Shown here: piece after piece, positions 9,879 to 18,494 of the stretch | Position numbering within the stretch: the stretch's first letter is position 1 | Layout of the letters: each line of letters begins with the position of its first letter | Assembly: GCA_028714695.1 (NCBI GenBank) | Contig: JAQTLX010000002.1 | Location: 124,001 to 188,000 of the forward strand | Reading direction: 5' to 3' | DNA length: 64,000 nt | Source of the DNA: Ignavibacteria bacterium | Lineage (GTDB): Bacteria > Bacteroidota > Ignavibacteria > Tepidaquicellales > Tepidaquicellaceae | Position numbers and translations under genes: made by a program | Notes under the pieces: model-generated | The model's database searches: none | Told to the model about the DNA's origin: nothing | Seen by the model: the letters and a program-made list of their open reading frames with translations, nothing else

Positions 9879-9960
9879 TGCGCGATGGGGGAGTTGAACC
9901 CCCACGGGTTACCCCGCTAGATCCTAAGTCTAGTGCGTCTGCCAATTCCGCCAACCGCGC
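9879..9960 (-). tRNA. tRNA-Leu (anticodon TAG)
   Basis: The minus strand folds as a cloverleaf: acceptor GCGCGGT paired with ATCGCGC, a long variable arm and T-loop TTCAACT. The anticodon stem CTAGA/TCTAG encloses loop CTTAGGA, giving anticodon TAG (codon CUA). CCA is not encoded. It lies immediately upstream of clpX. Confidence 0.95.
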
Positions 9961-10071
9961 TTATAATATAAAATTTTCAATTATATTTAAATAATCGAAA
10001 ATCTAGTATTAACAAATATAACTATAATATTAAAATGAAATAAGTCAGATAGGATAGCGCATGGAAAAAAA

Positions 10072-10323
10072 TCAAAATTGATCTATGTCGGGGAGGATTT
10101 CGTCAAGCAAAGTATCGCTCGAAATGAACATCTTTGAACAAAATTCACCTGAAAACTTCCCTGTCTTGACGCAGTTTTCGTGGTTCTTTCTTATTTTCTT
10201 CTTGTTTTTTGCCTTAGTAGAAAAAGCAAAATCAGTCAGGTCATTATCGCATTCAGTACAGAATAAACCATAATTCTTAGGCTGGATTTTTTCCACTTTA
10301 GTTTTTTTTGTAAGCTTTCTCAT
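10072..10323 (-). CDS. Small lysine-rich protein with cysteine pairs
   Basis: An 83-residue protein from the ATG at 10323. It has a basic N-terminus, a CTEC pair near residue 24 and two further cysteines about 30 and 40 residues later, a possible small zinc-binding fold. The C-terminus is acidic (DEILPDIDQF). No family is recognised. It is isolated between tRNA-Leu and meaB. Codon use and length make it plausible but not certain. Confidence 0.5.
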   Translation of the reverse strand: MRKLTKKTKVEKIQPKNYGLFCTECDNDLTDFAFSTKAKNKKKIRKNHENCVKTGKFSGEFCSKMFISSDTLLDEILPDIDQF

Positions 10324-10437
10324 TAACAACCCTAATTTAAGAAAAATTAATTTTAAAATATCTGTAAATATTAATCTTAGAATTTAAACAATTAATACTA
10401 GTAAAAGTTCATTATGTATTATAAGAAAAAAGAGTTT

Positions 10438-11403
10438 CTATTGGCCGAATAATTCTTCTGATAGTGTGTAAGGGTCGGTTTCTTTATCTACAATTTTCTT
10501 TAAATTTATTTCAAGCAAATTACGGTTCTTTTCATTCCAGAAATTTTTCTGAAGCCCTGAATTCACGATTTCCTTAATTTCATTTTCCGCTTGTTTGCAT
10601 CTTTTTTTCTCGAATAAACCCGTTGTTTTTAAATATTTACCGTGTCCTGTAATTTCCGCTAACAGTTCTTCAATACCGGTATTCCTTGAGGCAATCGCTT
10701 TTATTACTCCTATTTCCCTTTTGTCCTCACCCGGATTTCTAAGGTGCAGCATATTTTTAAGGCTTGTTAGTATTTCATCGGCTCCGAGTCTGTCTGATTT
10801 GTTTATTACAAATAAGTCCGCAATTTCCATCAGTCCTGCTTTCATAGCCTGTATTGAATCTCCGGATTCGGGTACAAGTACAACAACCGTTGTATCAGCC
10901 GTCTTGGCAATATCGAGTTCCGATTGTCCAACGCCTACGGTCTCAAGTATGATAAAATCTTTTCCTGATGCGTCCAGTATGTTGCATACGTCGTTAACAC
11001 TTTTGCAAAGTCCGCCAAGACTGCCGCGCGTTGCCATCGAACGAATGAAAACATTTTCCAGAAGAGATGAATCGGTCATTCTGACACGGTCTCCGAGTAA
11101 TGCGCCTCCTGTATAAGGGCTTGTCGGATCAACCGCAATAACGCCGACTTTAAATCCCTCTTTGACGAGTAATTTTACCAGACAATCTGTTATTGTTGAC
11201 TTTCCCGCTCCCGGTGGACCGGTTATTCCGATTTTATATGCTTTTCCTGTATACTTGTATAGAGTTTTCAGGATATCGTGTTTGTTGTCCTCATTATTTT
11301 CAACGTACGTTATAACGCGGGATATAAGCCTTTTATCTCCGTTAATTATTTTTTCAATATTATCTCTTTCAAGTTTCAATGTCAGGTATTTGATTTGAAC
11401 CAC
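10438..11403 (-). CDS. meaB: Methylmalonyl-CoA mutase-associated GTPase MeaB (ArgK family)
   Basis: A 321-residue P-loop GTPase. It has Walker A GPPGAGKS at residues 62-69, then VDPTSPYTGGALLGDRVRM, ETVGVGQSE and NKSD, the distinctive order of MeaB/ArgK. The family protects and reloads the B12 cofactor of acyl-CoA mutases. The start is GTG inside the end of the epimerase gene (22-base overlap), so translation is probably coupled. No mutase gene is present in the window. The transcarboxylase set at 31-35 kb belongs to the same propionate/methylmalonate chemistry. Confidence 0.95.
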   Translation of the reverse strand: MVQIKYLTLKLERDNIEKIINGDKRLISRVITYVENNEDNKHDILKTLYKYTGKAYKIGITGPPGAGKSTITDCLVKLLVKEGFKVGVIAVDPTSPYTGGALLGDRVRMTDSSLLENVFIRSMATRGSLGGLCKSVNDVCNILDASGKDFIILETVGVGQSELDIAKTADTTVVVLVPESGDSIQAMKAGLMEIADLFVINKSDRLGADEILTSLKNMLHLRNPGEDKREIGVIKAIASRNTGIEELLAEITGHGKYLKTTGLFEKKRCKQAENEIKEIVNSGLQKNFWNEKNRNLLEINLKKIVDKETDPYTLSEELFGQ

Positions 11404-12302
11404 TCGCAGGTTTCAATTAGACCTTTATCAAGCGAATAATGCGGTTTCCAATTAAGGGACTTTGATGCTTTTTTGTACGATAGAATGCTCCTCTTTTGCT
11501 CGCCCTTTATACCTTTTGTATATTTGATTTCTGATCCTGACTTCATTATAGTATTTATTTTTCCGGCAATCTCATAAATACTCGTTTCTTTGCAGGTTGA
11601 AATATTAAAAGTTTCTGTGCCTTTAAATTTTAACGCGGCAACATTTGCAAGTGCAACATCCTTTACATAAATAAAATCCCTGGTATTCTTGCCGTCTCCG
11701 TATATTAACGGAACATCTGATGACAGTATTTTTCTGCAAAAAATTGACACAACACCGGATTCGCCTTTCTGATTTTGTCTTTGACCGTAAACGTTGCTGT
11801 AACGTAGCGTAACATATTTTAACCCGTAATATTTATTATAAAAATCCAGGTATTTTTCTACCGAAAGTTTGGAGATACCGTACGGTGAAAGAGGATTTAG
11901 AACGTGATTTTCTTGTGCAGGAAAATCTTTTTGTTCTCCGTAAACGGCCCCGCCCGAAGATGCAAAAATAAATTTTTTGATTTTATATTTTACCGATAAT
12001 TCAAGAAGTCTCAGTGTCGCTTTAATATTTAATTCAGCATCCGCGCATGGATCTTCAATGGATTTTTTGGGATTTATTTGTGCTGCGTGATGGTTAACTA
12101 TATCGAATCGTTCTTTCCTGAAAACTTTTTCAATGTCATCATTTATAAGGTCTAATTTGTAAAATCTGCATTTCTTATTTATGAATCGTTTATTTCCGGT
12201 CGAAAGATTGTCCAGTACTGTTACATCATGTCCAAGTTTAACGTAAGCGTCGGCTATATTTGAGCCTATAAAACCCGCACCGCCTGTAATTAAAATTTTC
12301 AT
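11382..12302 (-). CDS. NAD-dependent nucleotide-sugar epimerase/dehydratase
   Basis: A 306-residue extended short-chain dehydrogenase. It has the Rossmann glycine motif GGAGFIG at residues 7-13, SSGG near 115-118 and catalytic Tyr141/Lys145 in YGISK. It resembles UDP-glucose 4-epimerases (GalE-like), which act in surface polysaccharide synthesis. It overlaps the purD start by one base and the meaB start by 22 bases, within a four-gene packed operon. The exact substrate is not determined. Confidence 0.88.
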   Translation of the reverse strand: MKILITGGAGFIGSNIADAYVKLGHDVTVLDNLSTGNKRFINKKCRFYKLDLINDDIEKVFRKERFDIVNHHAAQINPKKSIEDPCADAELNIKATLRLLELSVKYKIKKFIFASSGGAVYGEQKDFPAQENHVLNPLSPYGISKLSVEKYLDFYNKYYGLKYVTLRYSNVYGQRQNQKGESGVVSIFCRKILSSDVPLIYGDGKNTRDFIYVKDVALANVAALKFKGTETFNISTCKETSIYEIAGKINTIMKSGSEIKYTKGIKGEQKRSILSYKKASKSLNWKPHYSLDKGLIETCEWFKSNT

Positions 12303-13624
12303 TAATCTTTTTGTCTTAACAGTTCGTAAAACTTTCTACCAATATCTTTCCTGTAACATATATTATCGAAGTTTATCGACTCAAGTCCTTTATAAGCGTT
12401 CTCAAGAGCAGCGGTAAGAGATTTATCACTGAATCCGACCAGTGATAACACTCTTCCTCCGGATGTGATAACGTCTTTTCTATCATCCGAATAAACAGTT
12501 CCTGAATGTATTACATTTACATTCCCGGGAATATTATCAAGACCGGAAATAACTTTGCCGGTTTCGTATTTGTCAGGGTATCCCTTTGATGCTGCAACAA
12601 CACAGCCCGCATAAAGGTTGTTTATCTCGAGTTTATAATTTTTAATATTTCCGTTTGCCGAAGCAATTAACAATTCGAGAAAATCCGATTTTATCAACGG
12701 GAGTACTGCCTGCGTTTCAGGGTCACCGAATCTGCAGTTGAACTCAATTACGTAAGGTTCGAAATTTCCTTTATTTCCGCAAATCATCAGTCCGCAATAA
12801 AGACAACCTTTGTATTCTCTGCCTGATTTCGACATTCCTGATATTACCGGCTCAATTATTCTTTCTTTTATTTTTTGATATGTAATATCATCTATAAGCG
12901 CATCGGCGGGAGCATAAGAACCCATTCCGCCTGTATTCTTGCCGGTATCGCCTTCACCAATTCGTTTATGGTCCTGCGCTGCCGGTAGCAGCACATAATC
13001 TTTACCGTCAGTAATAGCGAAAATTGAAAGTTCGAACCCTTCAAGATATTCTTCAATAATAAAACTGCTTCCGGATTCTCCGAAAATTTTTGCTGAAGTC
13101 AAATCGGTAATGAAAGAATCTGCATCAGCATGAGATTCTGCAATACAAACACCCTTACCGGCGGCAAGCCCGTCGGCTTTTATCACAATCGGAAAATTTA
13201 ATGTTTCGATAAAACCCTTAACTTCACCGATATTTTCCGACGAGAATGATTTGAATTTTGCCGAAGGAATTCCGTGCTTTCTCATAAAATCTTTAGCAAA
13301 AATCTTACTTGTTTCAATCTCCGCCGCGGATTTGACAGGTCCGAAAATACTTAGATTCTTAGATATAAACTCATCTGCAATTCCAAGCGATAGGGGAATC
13401 TCAGGACCCACAACAGTAAAGTCTATTTTTTCTTTCAGAGCAAAATTTAAAAGAGAGGATATATCAGTTGGTTTAATATTTACAGGTTGTGCAATCTTAT
13501 CGATACCGGGATTGCCGATAGTGCAGTATAAAATTGACTTCGAATCAATAAACGACTTTGATCCGCATATTTTGACCGCTATCGAATGTTCTCTGCCGCC
13601 ATTTCCTATTATCAGGATTTTCAT
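12302..13624 (-). CDS. purD: Phosphoribosylamine--glycine ligase
   Basis: A 440-residue ATP-grasp enzyme that joins glycine to 5-phosphoribosylamine in the second step of purine synthesis. The start MKILIIGNGGREHSIA is characteristic. The ATP-grasp region includes IKADGLAAGKGV, and the GEGDTGKNTGGMGSYAP loop follows. It abuts the upstream glycosyltransferase (0-base gap) and overlaps the next gene by one base. purN and purH lie 30 kb away on the other strand, so the pathway genes are split. Confidence 0.97.
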   Translation of the reverse strand: MKILIIGNGGREHSIAVKICGSKSFIDSKSILYCTIGNPGIDKIAQPVNIKPTDISSLLNFALKEKIDFTVVGPEIPLSLGIADEFISKNLSIFGPVKSAAEIETSKIFAKDFMRKHGIPSAKFKSFSSENIGEVKGFIETLNFPIVIKADGLAAGKGVCIAESHADADSFITDLTSAKIFGESGSSFIIEEYLEGFELSIFAITDGKDYVLLPAAQDHKRIGEGDTGKNTGGMGSYAPADALIDDITYQKIKERIIEPVISGMSKSGREYKGCLYCGLMICGNKGNFEPYVIEFNCRFGDPETQAVLPLIKSDFLELLIASANGNIKNYKLEINNLYAGCVVAASKGYPDKYETGKVISGLDNIPGNVNVIHSGTVYSDDRKDVITSGGRVLSLVGFSDKSLTAALENAYKGLESINFDNICYRKDIGRKFYELLRQKD

Positions 13625-14974
13625 TTATTCTATGTCGAGTAAATAATTTAACTCTTTCGCGAGTTCGGCAGTCATGGTTTTTCTGTCATACTGCCTTATT
13701 AGTTCTTCATTAGCAGCAGGCATGGCATTCATTTCGAATAATACAAAGTAATCGTAAATGGCTTCAGCAATGCTTTCCGGATTCTCGTCGGGTATGAACT
13801 TAATTGCATTATAATCCTGAAGAAGTTTTTTTGTAACACCTTCGGGAATACAGGCAATAATGTTTTTCCTGCTGCCGATATATTCACCCAGTTTCCCGGG
13901 CATAGCGGCATCTTCATTCTCACCCCTGCTTACAAGAAGGAATAAAATGTCGGAAGCCATTATATACTTTATGCATTCGTGGTGATTTACGTATCCCGGC
14001 TGGTTTAAAACGTCCAGAATATTCAGATGTTTAGCGTAGTTCAGATGTTCTTTTGTGATAATTCCGAGAAACAAGAATTCAATTTTATTCCTGATTTCAG
14101 GATGTTTGTCAAGAAGAACTTTAATCGCATCAAAATAAAATTTTGGGTTTCTGGTATAAAAACTTCCTGAATAAGTAATCCTCATCTTATTGGTCAGAGG
14201 CAATTTTTTCGTTAGAGCAAGTTCGAAATCTTCACTGTCGTATCCATGCGGGAAAATTTTTATGTCGTTGTATTTTATATTCTCGTATCTTCTGATTATA
14301 AATTCCTTAACACGCCTGTTAGTCGTAAGAATTATGTTTGCGTCCTTAACGACTTTTCTTTCTCTTTTAATATTAGCCCTTTTATGTAGAGGTGTTGGAT
14401 AAAAATTGAGAACTGGGCTGTCAACCCAGGCGTCTCTGTAATCTGTCACAAGAGGTATTTTGTATTTCCTCTTGACTTCCTGACCAATCAGAAAATCGGT
14501 ATAAGGCGGAGCCGTGGCATAAACTAAATCAAATCCGTCGTATTTTTCCCAGATTTCGTCAATCTTTCTTAAAGCCTTATTTTTCCAAAATATTTTGCTG
14601 TCAGGAATGAAAAAAAACTGTGATATTATACTCCTGATTTTTCTGAATCTTTCTTTTGGGACTCGTGTAACAATTTTTGAAACGTTAAGTTCTTTTTTTC
14701 CCGTTCGTTCTATTATGATACCATTGCTTAATGCTTCTTCGAGAAGATGCTCATCAATAGCATAGTATTTGCGTGGATTTATAGTAAGTACAACAGGCTG
14801 CCAGTTGTAACGGGTTAGATATTTTGCGAATTTTAGCGTTCTCTGTACTCCGCCCATTCCCATAGGCGGAAAATAATAAGAAATAATTAATACTTTGTTC
14901 ACCGTGTCTTTATATGATTTTTCAAAAAGATGAAATAAGAAGTATAAATTACTCAATTTTACAAATATTTTCAA
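13625..14974 (-). CDS. Glycosyltransferase, GT4/GT-B type
   Basis: A 449-residue protein. The N-terminal acceptor domain has KVLIISYYFPPMGMGGVQRT, the glycine-rich start of GT4 enzymes acting with nucleotide sugars. The C-terminal half contains the donor-binding GEYIGSRKNIIACIPEG region. It probably builds surface glycans at the inner membrane. The annotated frame opens at 14974, but a GTG at 14902 (residue 25) directly precedes the conserved start and may be the true one. It is the first gene of the operon with purD, the epimerase and meaB. Confidence 0.85.
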   Translation of the reverse strand: MKIFVKLSNLYFLFHLFEKSYKDTVNKVLIISYYFPPMGMGGVQRTLKFAKYLTRYNWQPVVLTINPRKYYAIDEHLLEEALSNGIIIERTGKKELNVSKIVTRVPKERFRKIRSIISQFFFIPDSKIFWKNKALRKIDEIWEKYDGFDLVYATAPPYTDFLIGQEVKRKYKIPLVTDYRDAWVDSPVLNFYPTPLHKRANIKRERKVVKDANIILTTNRRVKEFIIRRYENIKYNDIKIFPHGYDSEDFELALTKKLPLTNKMRITYSGSFYTRNPKFYFDAIKVLLDKHPEIRNKIEFLFLGIITKEHLNYAKHLNILDVLNQPGYVNHHECIKYIMASDILFLLVSRGENEDAAMPGKLGEYIGSRKNIIACIPEGVTKKLLQDYNAIKFIPDENPESIAEAIYDYFVLFEMNAMPAANEELIRQYDRKTMTAELAKELNYLLDIE

Positions 14975-15080
14975 TTCATGAGCCTATAAAACCTTATCGT
15001 GTATTATTAAGTGTATTAAGGAAAAGTGTTTTTTTTGCTATATTAAACCATATTCCACTAATCCCTAAGAAATAATATAA

Positions 15081-16262
15081 ATGAGTAAGGCAGATATATT
15101 AATTGTTGAAGATGATATCCTGACGGCATCTGTAATCAGAAAATATCTGGAAAAAAACAACTATAATGTCACCTACATTATAGAAGACGGTGAAACTGCC
15201 GTCGAAAAAGCACTTAGTACTAAACCGGATTTGATTCTAATGGATATTTTTTTGAAAGACAGCATTGATGGTATTGAAGTCGCTCAGAGAATAAAAAGAA
15301 AAGTTGATATCCCGGTTATTTTTCTAACAGCAGACTCGAGTAAAGATACAATTCAAAGAGCAAAGATTACGGAACCATTCGGTTATCTTGTGAAACCTGT
15401 CGATAGTTCTGTCTTGATAACAAATATCGACCTGACACTTCAGAAACAGATTTCATATAACAAAAAGATTCTGGACACGCTTCAGAAAGCAAATGATGAA
15501 CTTGAAAGAAGGGTGAAAATTCGTACGGAAGAACTTTTTAAAGCAAATGAAGTCCTTAAAAGCGAGATGGAACAAAGAAAGCAGGCGGAAGAAGAATTGA
15601 GAAAAGCCGACAGGCTTGCAACAATCGGAAAAATGTCTGCAGTGCTTGCTCACGAAATCAGGAATCCACTTAACTCCATCAGAATTAATGCGGATATATT
15701 GAATGAAACAGTTGTCTTTACTGAAAATCAGAAGCGAAGGATAAGAATAATTCAAAAAGAAGTTGATAGATTGAACAATCTCGTTAAAGACGTTCTCATG
15801 TTCTCGAGACAGAGCGGTCTTATAGCAATTGAATTTAACCTGAAGAATCTAATTGACGGAATTCACCAGCAGATAGTAAATGTTATTGAAGAGAAGAAAA
15901 TTGTTTTTGATAACCGGATACCTGATATCAAAATCAAAGGTGATTTGGAAAAGTTAAAACAGGTGTTTCTTAATCTTATTCTTAATTCGGTAGATGCGAT
16001 TTTTGAGGACGGGACTATTACTATTACAGCAAATGTTGATAATGAAACAAATAATCTCTGTATTTCCGTTATTGATAACGGATGCGGAGTCGCCAATTCG
16101 GAAAAAATGTTTGAACCTTTTTATACCTCTAAAAATCTCGGCACAGGCCTCGGCTTGTCAATTTCACAGAATATCATAAAGCAACATAACGGGGAATTAA
16201 AACTTTTTTCAAGTAAACCCGGAGAAACAATTTTTCATATCTTACTACCGTACAATAATTAA
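15081..16262 (+). CDS. Receiver-histidine kinase hybrid sensor (cytoplasmic)
   Basis: A 393-residue protein with the domains in unusual order. An N-terminal receiver (acidic pocket Glu10-Asp12, phosphoacceptor Asp55, Lys105) is followed by a coiled-coil linker of about residues 130-178. Then come HisKA with His191 in LAHEIRNPLN and a HATPase_c domain with the N-box LNLILNSVDA, DNGCG and GLGLS. It has no membrane segment or sensory domain, so it likely takes its signal through the receiver. It is 11 bases upstream of the sigma-54 activator and is presumably its kinase or part of a phosphorelay with it. Confidence 0.93.
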   Translation: MSKADILIVEDDILTASVIRKYLEKNNYNVTYIIEDGETAVEKALSTKPDLILMDIFLKDSIDGIEVAQRIKRKVDIPVIFLTADSSKDTIQRAKITEPFGYLVKPVDSSVLITNIDLTLQKQISYNKKILDTLQKANDELERRVKIRTEELFKANEVLKSEMEQRKQAEEELRKADRLATIGKMSAVLAHEIRNPLNSIRINADILNETVVFTENQKRRIRIIQKEVDRLNNLVKDVLMFSRQSGLIAIEFNLKNLIDGIHQQIVNVIEEKKIVFDNRIPDIKIKGDLEKLKQVFLNLILNSVDAIFEDGTITITANVDNETNNLCISVIDNGCGVANSEKMFEPFYTSKNLGTGLGLSISQNIIKQHNGELKLFSSKPGETIFHILLPYNN

Positions 16263-16273
16263 AAGGGCAAAAA

Positions 16274-17635
16274 ATGGAGAAAATATTACTAATAGACGAT
16301 GAAATAGATGCATTGGAATCATTGGCATCGTGGTTTGAAGAACTCGGTTACGATACTTCAAAGGCGTCAACCGGTTATGACGGCATCGATATGGTCAAAA
16401 AAATAAATCCTGATGTTGTTATTTCCGATATTCAAATGCCGGATATTTCAGGACTTGAAGTTCTCTCATTTGTTAAAGATTATGATGAGACTATTCAGGT
16501 TATTATGATAACTGCCTTTGATGATATGGAAACAACTATTCTGGCTATGCAGAAAGGCGCATATGATTATATTGCCAAGCCGCTTGATATAAAAAGACTA
16601 GAGATGACCGTCAAAAGAGCGCTAGAAAATAAAAGTCTCAGTCAAAAACTCGAACTTGCTTCTCCAACTTTAAGGACCGACGTTGATATAAACAGATTAC
16701 TTATCGGTAAAACACCGATAATGAGAGAAATATATAAAAAAATAGGACAGGCTTCCGCAAACAGAGTAACAGTGCTTATTCAGGGAGAAAGCGGTACGGG
16801 TAAAGAACTTATTGCCCGAATTATTCATTCGAGCGGACTGACAAAAACTGAACCATTTGTTGCAATAAACTGCACGGCTTTGCCTGAGAATCTTCTCGAA
16901 AGTGAACTGTTCGGACACGTTAAAGGTGCATTTACCGATGCATTTAAAGATAAAAAGGGGAAATTTGAACTGGCAGGAGAAGGCACGATTTTTCTTGACG
17001 AAATTTCCGAAATGTCATTTAATTTACAGGCAAAATTACTAAGGGTTCTGCAGGAACATGAATTCGAAAGAGTCGGCGGGGAAAGTATAATTCTCTTAAA
17101 GGCAAGAGTCATTGCCGCAACAAACAGCGACCTGCATAAACTTGTCAGTCAGGGAAAATTCCGTGAAGATCTTTATTACAGACTAAGCGTCTTCTCGATT
17201 GTATCGCCGCCTTTGCGCGAAAGAAGAGAGGATATTGAATATCTCGTTAAGCATTTTCTGGAAAAAATTAATTTAACACTCCACAAAAACGTTAGAAAGA
17301 TACCGGCAGAAGTTATGAACATGCTTGTGAAACACGAATGGAAAGGAAATGTAAGAGAACTTGAAAATACATTAATGCAGGCAGTCGTTTTATCAAAAGG
17401 CGACGTATTGGCTAAAGAAAATATTTTGTTACGGAAATACAGCAATGACTATGAAGATTTAGTCAACAGCGATAATATTCCTCTTGAAGAACTCGAGAGG
17501 TTGTATCTAAGAAGAATTCTGGATAAAACAAACTGGAATGTAAAGGATGCATGTGAAATTCTTAAAATCAGTAAGGCTACAATTTATCGTAAAATCGAAC
17601 AATATAATCTAAAACAGGAAAATAACACAGAATAA
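16274..17635 (+). CDS. Sigma-54-dependent response regulator, NtrC family
   Basis: A 453-residue protein with a receiver (Asp52, Lys102) and an AAA+ domain with Walker A GESGTGKE at 171-178, the sigma-54 contact loop as GAFTDA at 218-223 and Walker B GTIFLDEI. A Fis-type helix-turn-helix closes the C-terminus (ACEILKISKATIYRKIEQ). It activates RNA polymerase carrying sigma-54 from upstream sites. The loop has Asp where GAFTGA has Gly, a variant also seen in other activators. A -24/-12-like site lies about 95 bases after its stop, ahead of a tiny gene, making that the likely local target. Confidence 0.95.
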   Translation: MEKILLIDDEIDALESLASWFEELGYDTSKASTGYDGIDMVKKINPDVVISDIQMPDISGLEVLSFVKDYDETIQVIMITAFDDMETTILAMQKGAYDYIAKPLDIKRLEMTVKRALENKSLSQKLELASPTLRTDVDINRLLIGKTPIMREIYKKIGQASANRVTVLIQGESGTGKELIARIIHSSGLTKTEPFVAINCTALPENLLESELFGHVKGAFTDAFKDKKGKFELAGEGTIFLDEISEMSFNLQAKLLRVLQEHEFERVGGESIILLKARVIAATNSDLHKLVSQGKFREDLYYRLSVFSIVSPPLRERREDIEYLVKHFLEKINLTLHKNVRKIPAEVMNMLVKHEWKGNVRELENTLMQAVVLSKGDVLAKENILLRKYSNDYEDLVNSDNIPLEELERLYLRRILDKTNWNVKDACEILKISKATIYRKIEQYNLKQENNTE

Positions 17636-17672
17636 TCTCAAAATGAGAAATATATCTCAATTTGATATATTT
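17636..17672 (+). promoter_or_regulatory. Overlapping inverted repeats upstream of a sigma-54-like promoter
   Basis: TCTCA/TGAGA (17636-17648) is a palindrome with a 3-base centre. It runs into a perfect 9 bp inverted repeat, AAATATATC at 17648-17656 with GATATATTT at 17664-17672. A further related half (CCTCAAAAATAGAGA) lies near 17697-17712. They sit about 55-95 bases upstream of the -24/-12 site, a usual place for activator binding. The 9 bp repeat could instead be a terminator, but no T-run follows it. Confidence 0.4.
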
Positions 17673-17728
17673 TGTGTTAAAAACCTACAAATAATCCTCA
17701 AAAATAGAGAGAAATCGACATTCTTTTC

Positions 17729-17744
17729 TGGCATTAAACTTGAT
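17729..17744 (+). promoter_or_regulatory. Sigma-54 (-24/-12)-like promoter
   Basis: TGGCATTAAACTTGAT matches the sigma-54 pattern with GG, ten bases, then GA in place of the usual GC. The TGGCA and TTG parts are intact. The predicted transcript would start near 17755, about 25 bases before the small ORF at 17780. It lies directly downstream of a sigma-54 activator gene, which raises its likelihood. Confidence 0.5.
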
Positions 17745-17779
17745 TAAGTATAAGTAAATAAACAGAAAGGAATTTTAAA

Positions 17780-17893
17780 ATGATCTCATCCGAAACAACA
17801 AAAAAGGACTCAATGTCCAGACTTGATCTAAGTTTCTTTTTAATTGTATTTACTTTATTTGCAATGCTGGTTGCAGGGTTTGTAATAAAGTAA
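17780..17893 (+). CDS. 37-residue single-span membrane peptide
   Basis: An ATG at 17780 is preceded by AGAAAGGAATTTT, with a Shine-Dalgarno AAAGGA at good spacing. The product starts MISSETTKKDSMSRLDLS, continues as about 18 hydrophobic residues (FFLIVFTLFAMLVAGFVI) and ends in Lys: a short polar N-terminus plus one membrane helix. It lies between a sigma-54 activator and a stand-alone receiver, behind a sigma-54-like promoter. No homologue is recognised. It could be a stress or signalling microprotein acting on a membrane partner. Confidence 0.55.
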   Translation: MISSETTKKDSMSRLDLSFFLIVFTLFAMLVAGFVIK

Positions 17894-17923
17894 ATCAAAC
17901 AAATTTTATAATAGTAAATAAAA

Positions 17924-18316
17924 ATGGACACAAAAAAAATACTTCTGATAGACGATGATGAATCAACACTGGAATCAATTTCGTCATACTTAGAGGAATC
18001 CGGATATAAGGTCTTTACAGCAAGAAATGGAATTACAGGTTTAGAGGTAGTAAAAAATTTGTGCCCGGATGTTATTATCAGTGATATCCGAATGTCAGGA
18101 CTTAATGGGATTGAATTTGCTTATATAATAAAAGGGCTTAGATATAATATCCCTATAATTCTGATTTCCTCATTTGATAATAACGATAACAAATTTATTG
18201 AGAAATGTTCTTTTGGTTACATTCAGAAACCGCTGGATATTCACAAGTTAAACGAAATGATTAATGATGCTCTAATTAGCGGGATGATTAATCACCGCGA
18301 ATCGGTAAATTTCTAA
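17924..18316 (+). CDS. Stand-alone receiver-domain protein (CheY-like)
   Basis: A 130-residue single receiver domain: acidic residues Asp10-Asp12, phosphoacceptor Asp54 in IISDIRM, a Ser-Ser switch near 82-83 and Lys102 in QKPLD. There is no output domain. It starts 31 bases after the membrane peptide and ends just before a terminator. Likely roles are as a phosphate shuttle or sink for the kinase at 15081, or as a protein-protein switch. Its sequence resembles the receiver of the adjacent activator, which suggests a local duplication. Confidence 0.9.
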   Translation: MDTKKILLIDDDESTLESISSYLEESGYKVFTARNGITGLEVVKNLCPDVIISDIRMSGLNGIEFAYIIKGLRYNIPIILISSFDNNDNKFIEKCSFGYIQKPLDIHKLNEMINDALISGMINHRESVNF

Positions 18317-18341
18317 ACGCTCATTGTTCTCCCTAATAATG

Positions 18342-18412
18342 ATAGGCAAAGTTGTAAATGATTTCTAATAGCCTCCTATTCCCCAAATCATACACTTTGC
18401 CTATTTTCTTTA
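18342..18412 (+). terminator. Long-stem terminator closing the signalling locus
   Basis: ATAGGCAAAGT followed by an AAATGATTT arm pairs, with small bulges, to AAATCATACACTTTGCCTAT. The run TTTTCTTT follows directly. A second small hairpin, CGGCTTTAAGCCG, lies at 18420-18432. Together they separate the regulatory genes from the TPR gene. Confidence 0.75.
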
Positions 18413-18494
18413 TATCCCGCGGCTTTAAGCCGGCTCTATTATTATTATCTTTTTATCACACTGAAAATTTCATATTTTATTTCATATAAAAATC

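Noticed and set aside
9864-9905. N-terminal extension of clpX to 9905
   Set aside because: It reads through tRNA-Leu; the ATG at 9863 gives the normal ClpX N-terminus.
17734-17931. 65-residue minus-strand frame
   Set aside because: It is antisense to the small membrane peptide and its promoter; the plus-strand reading has a ribosome site and a natural membrane helix.
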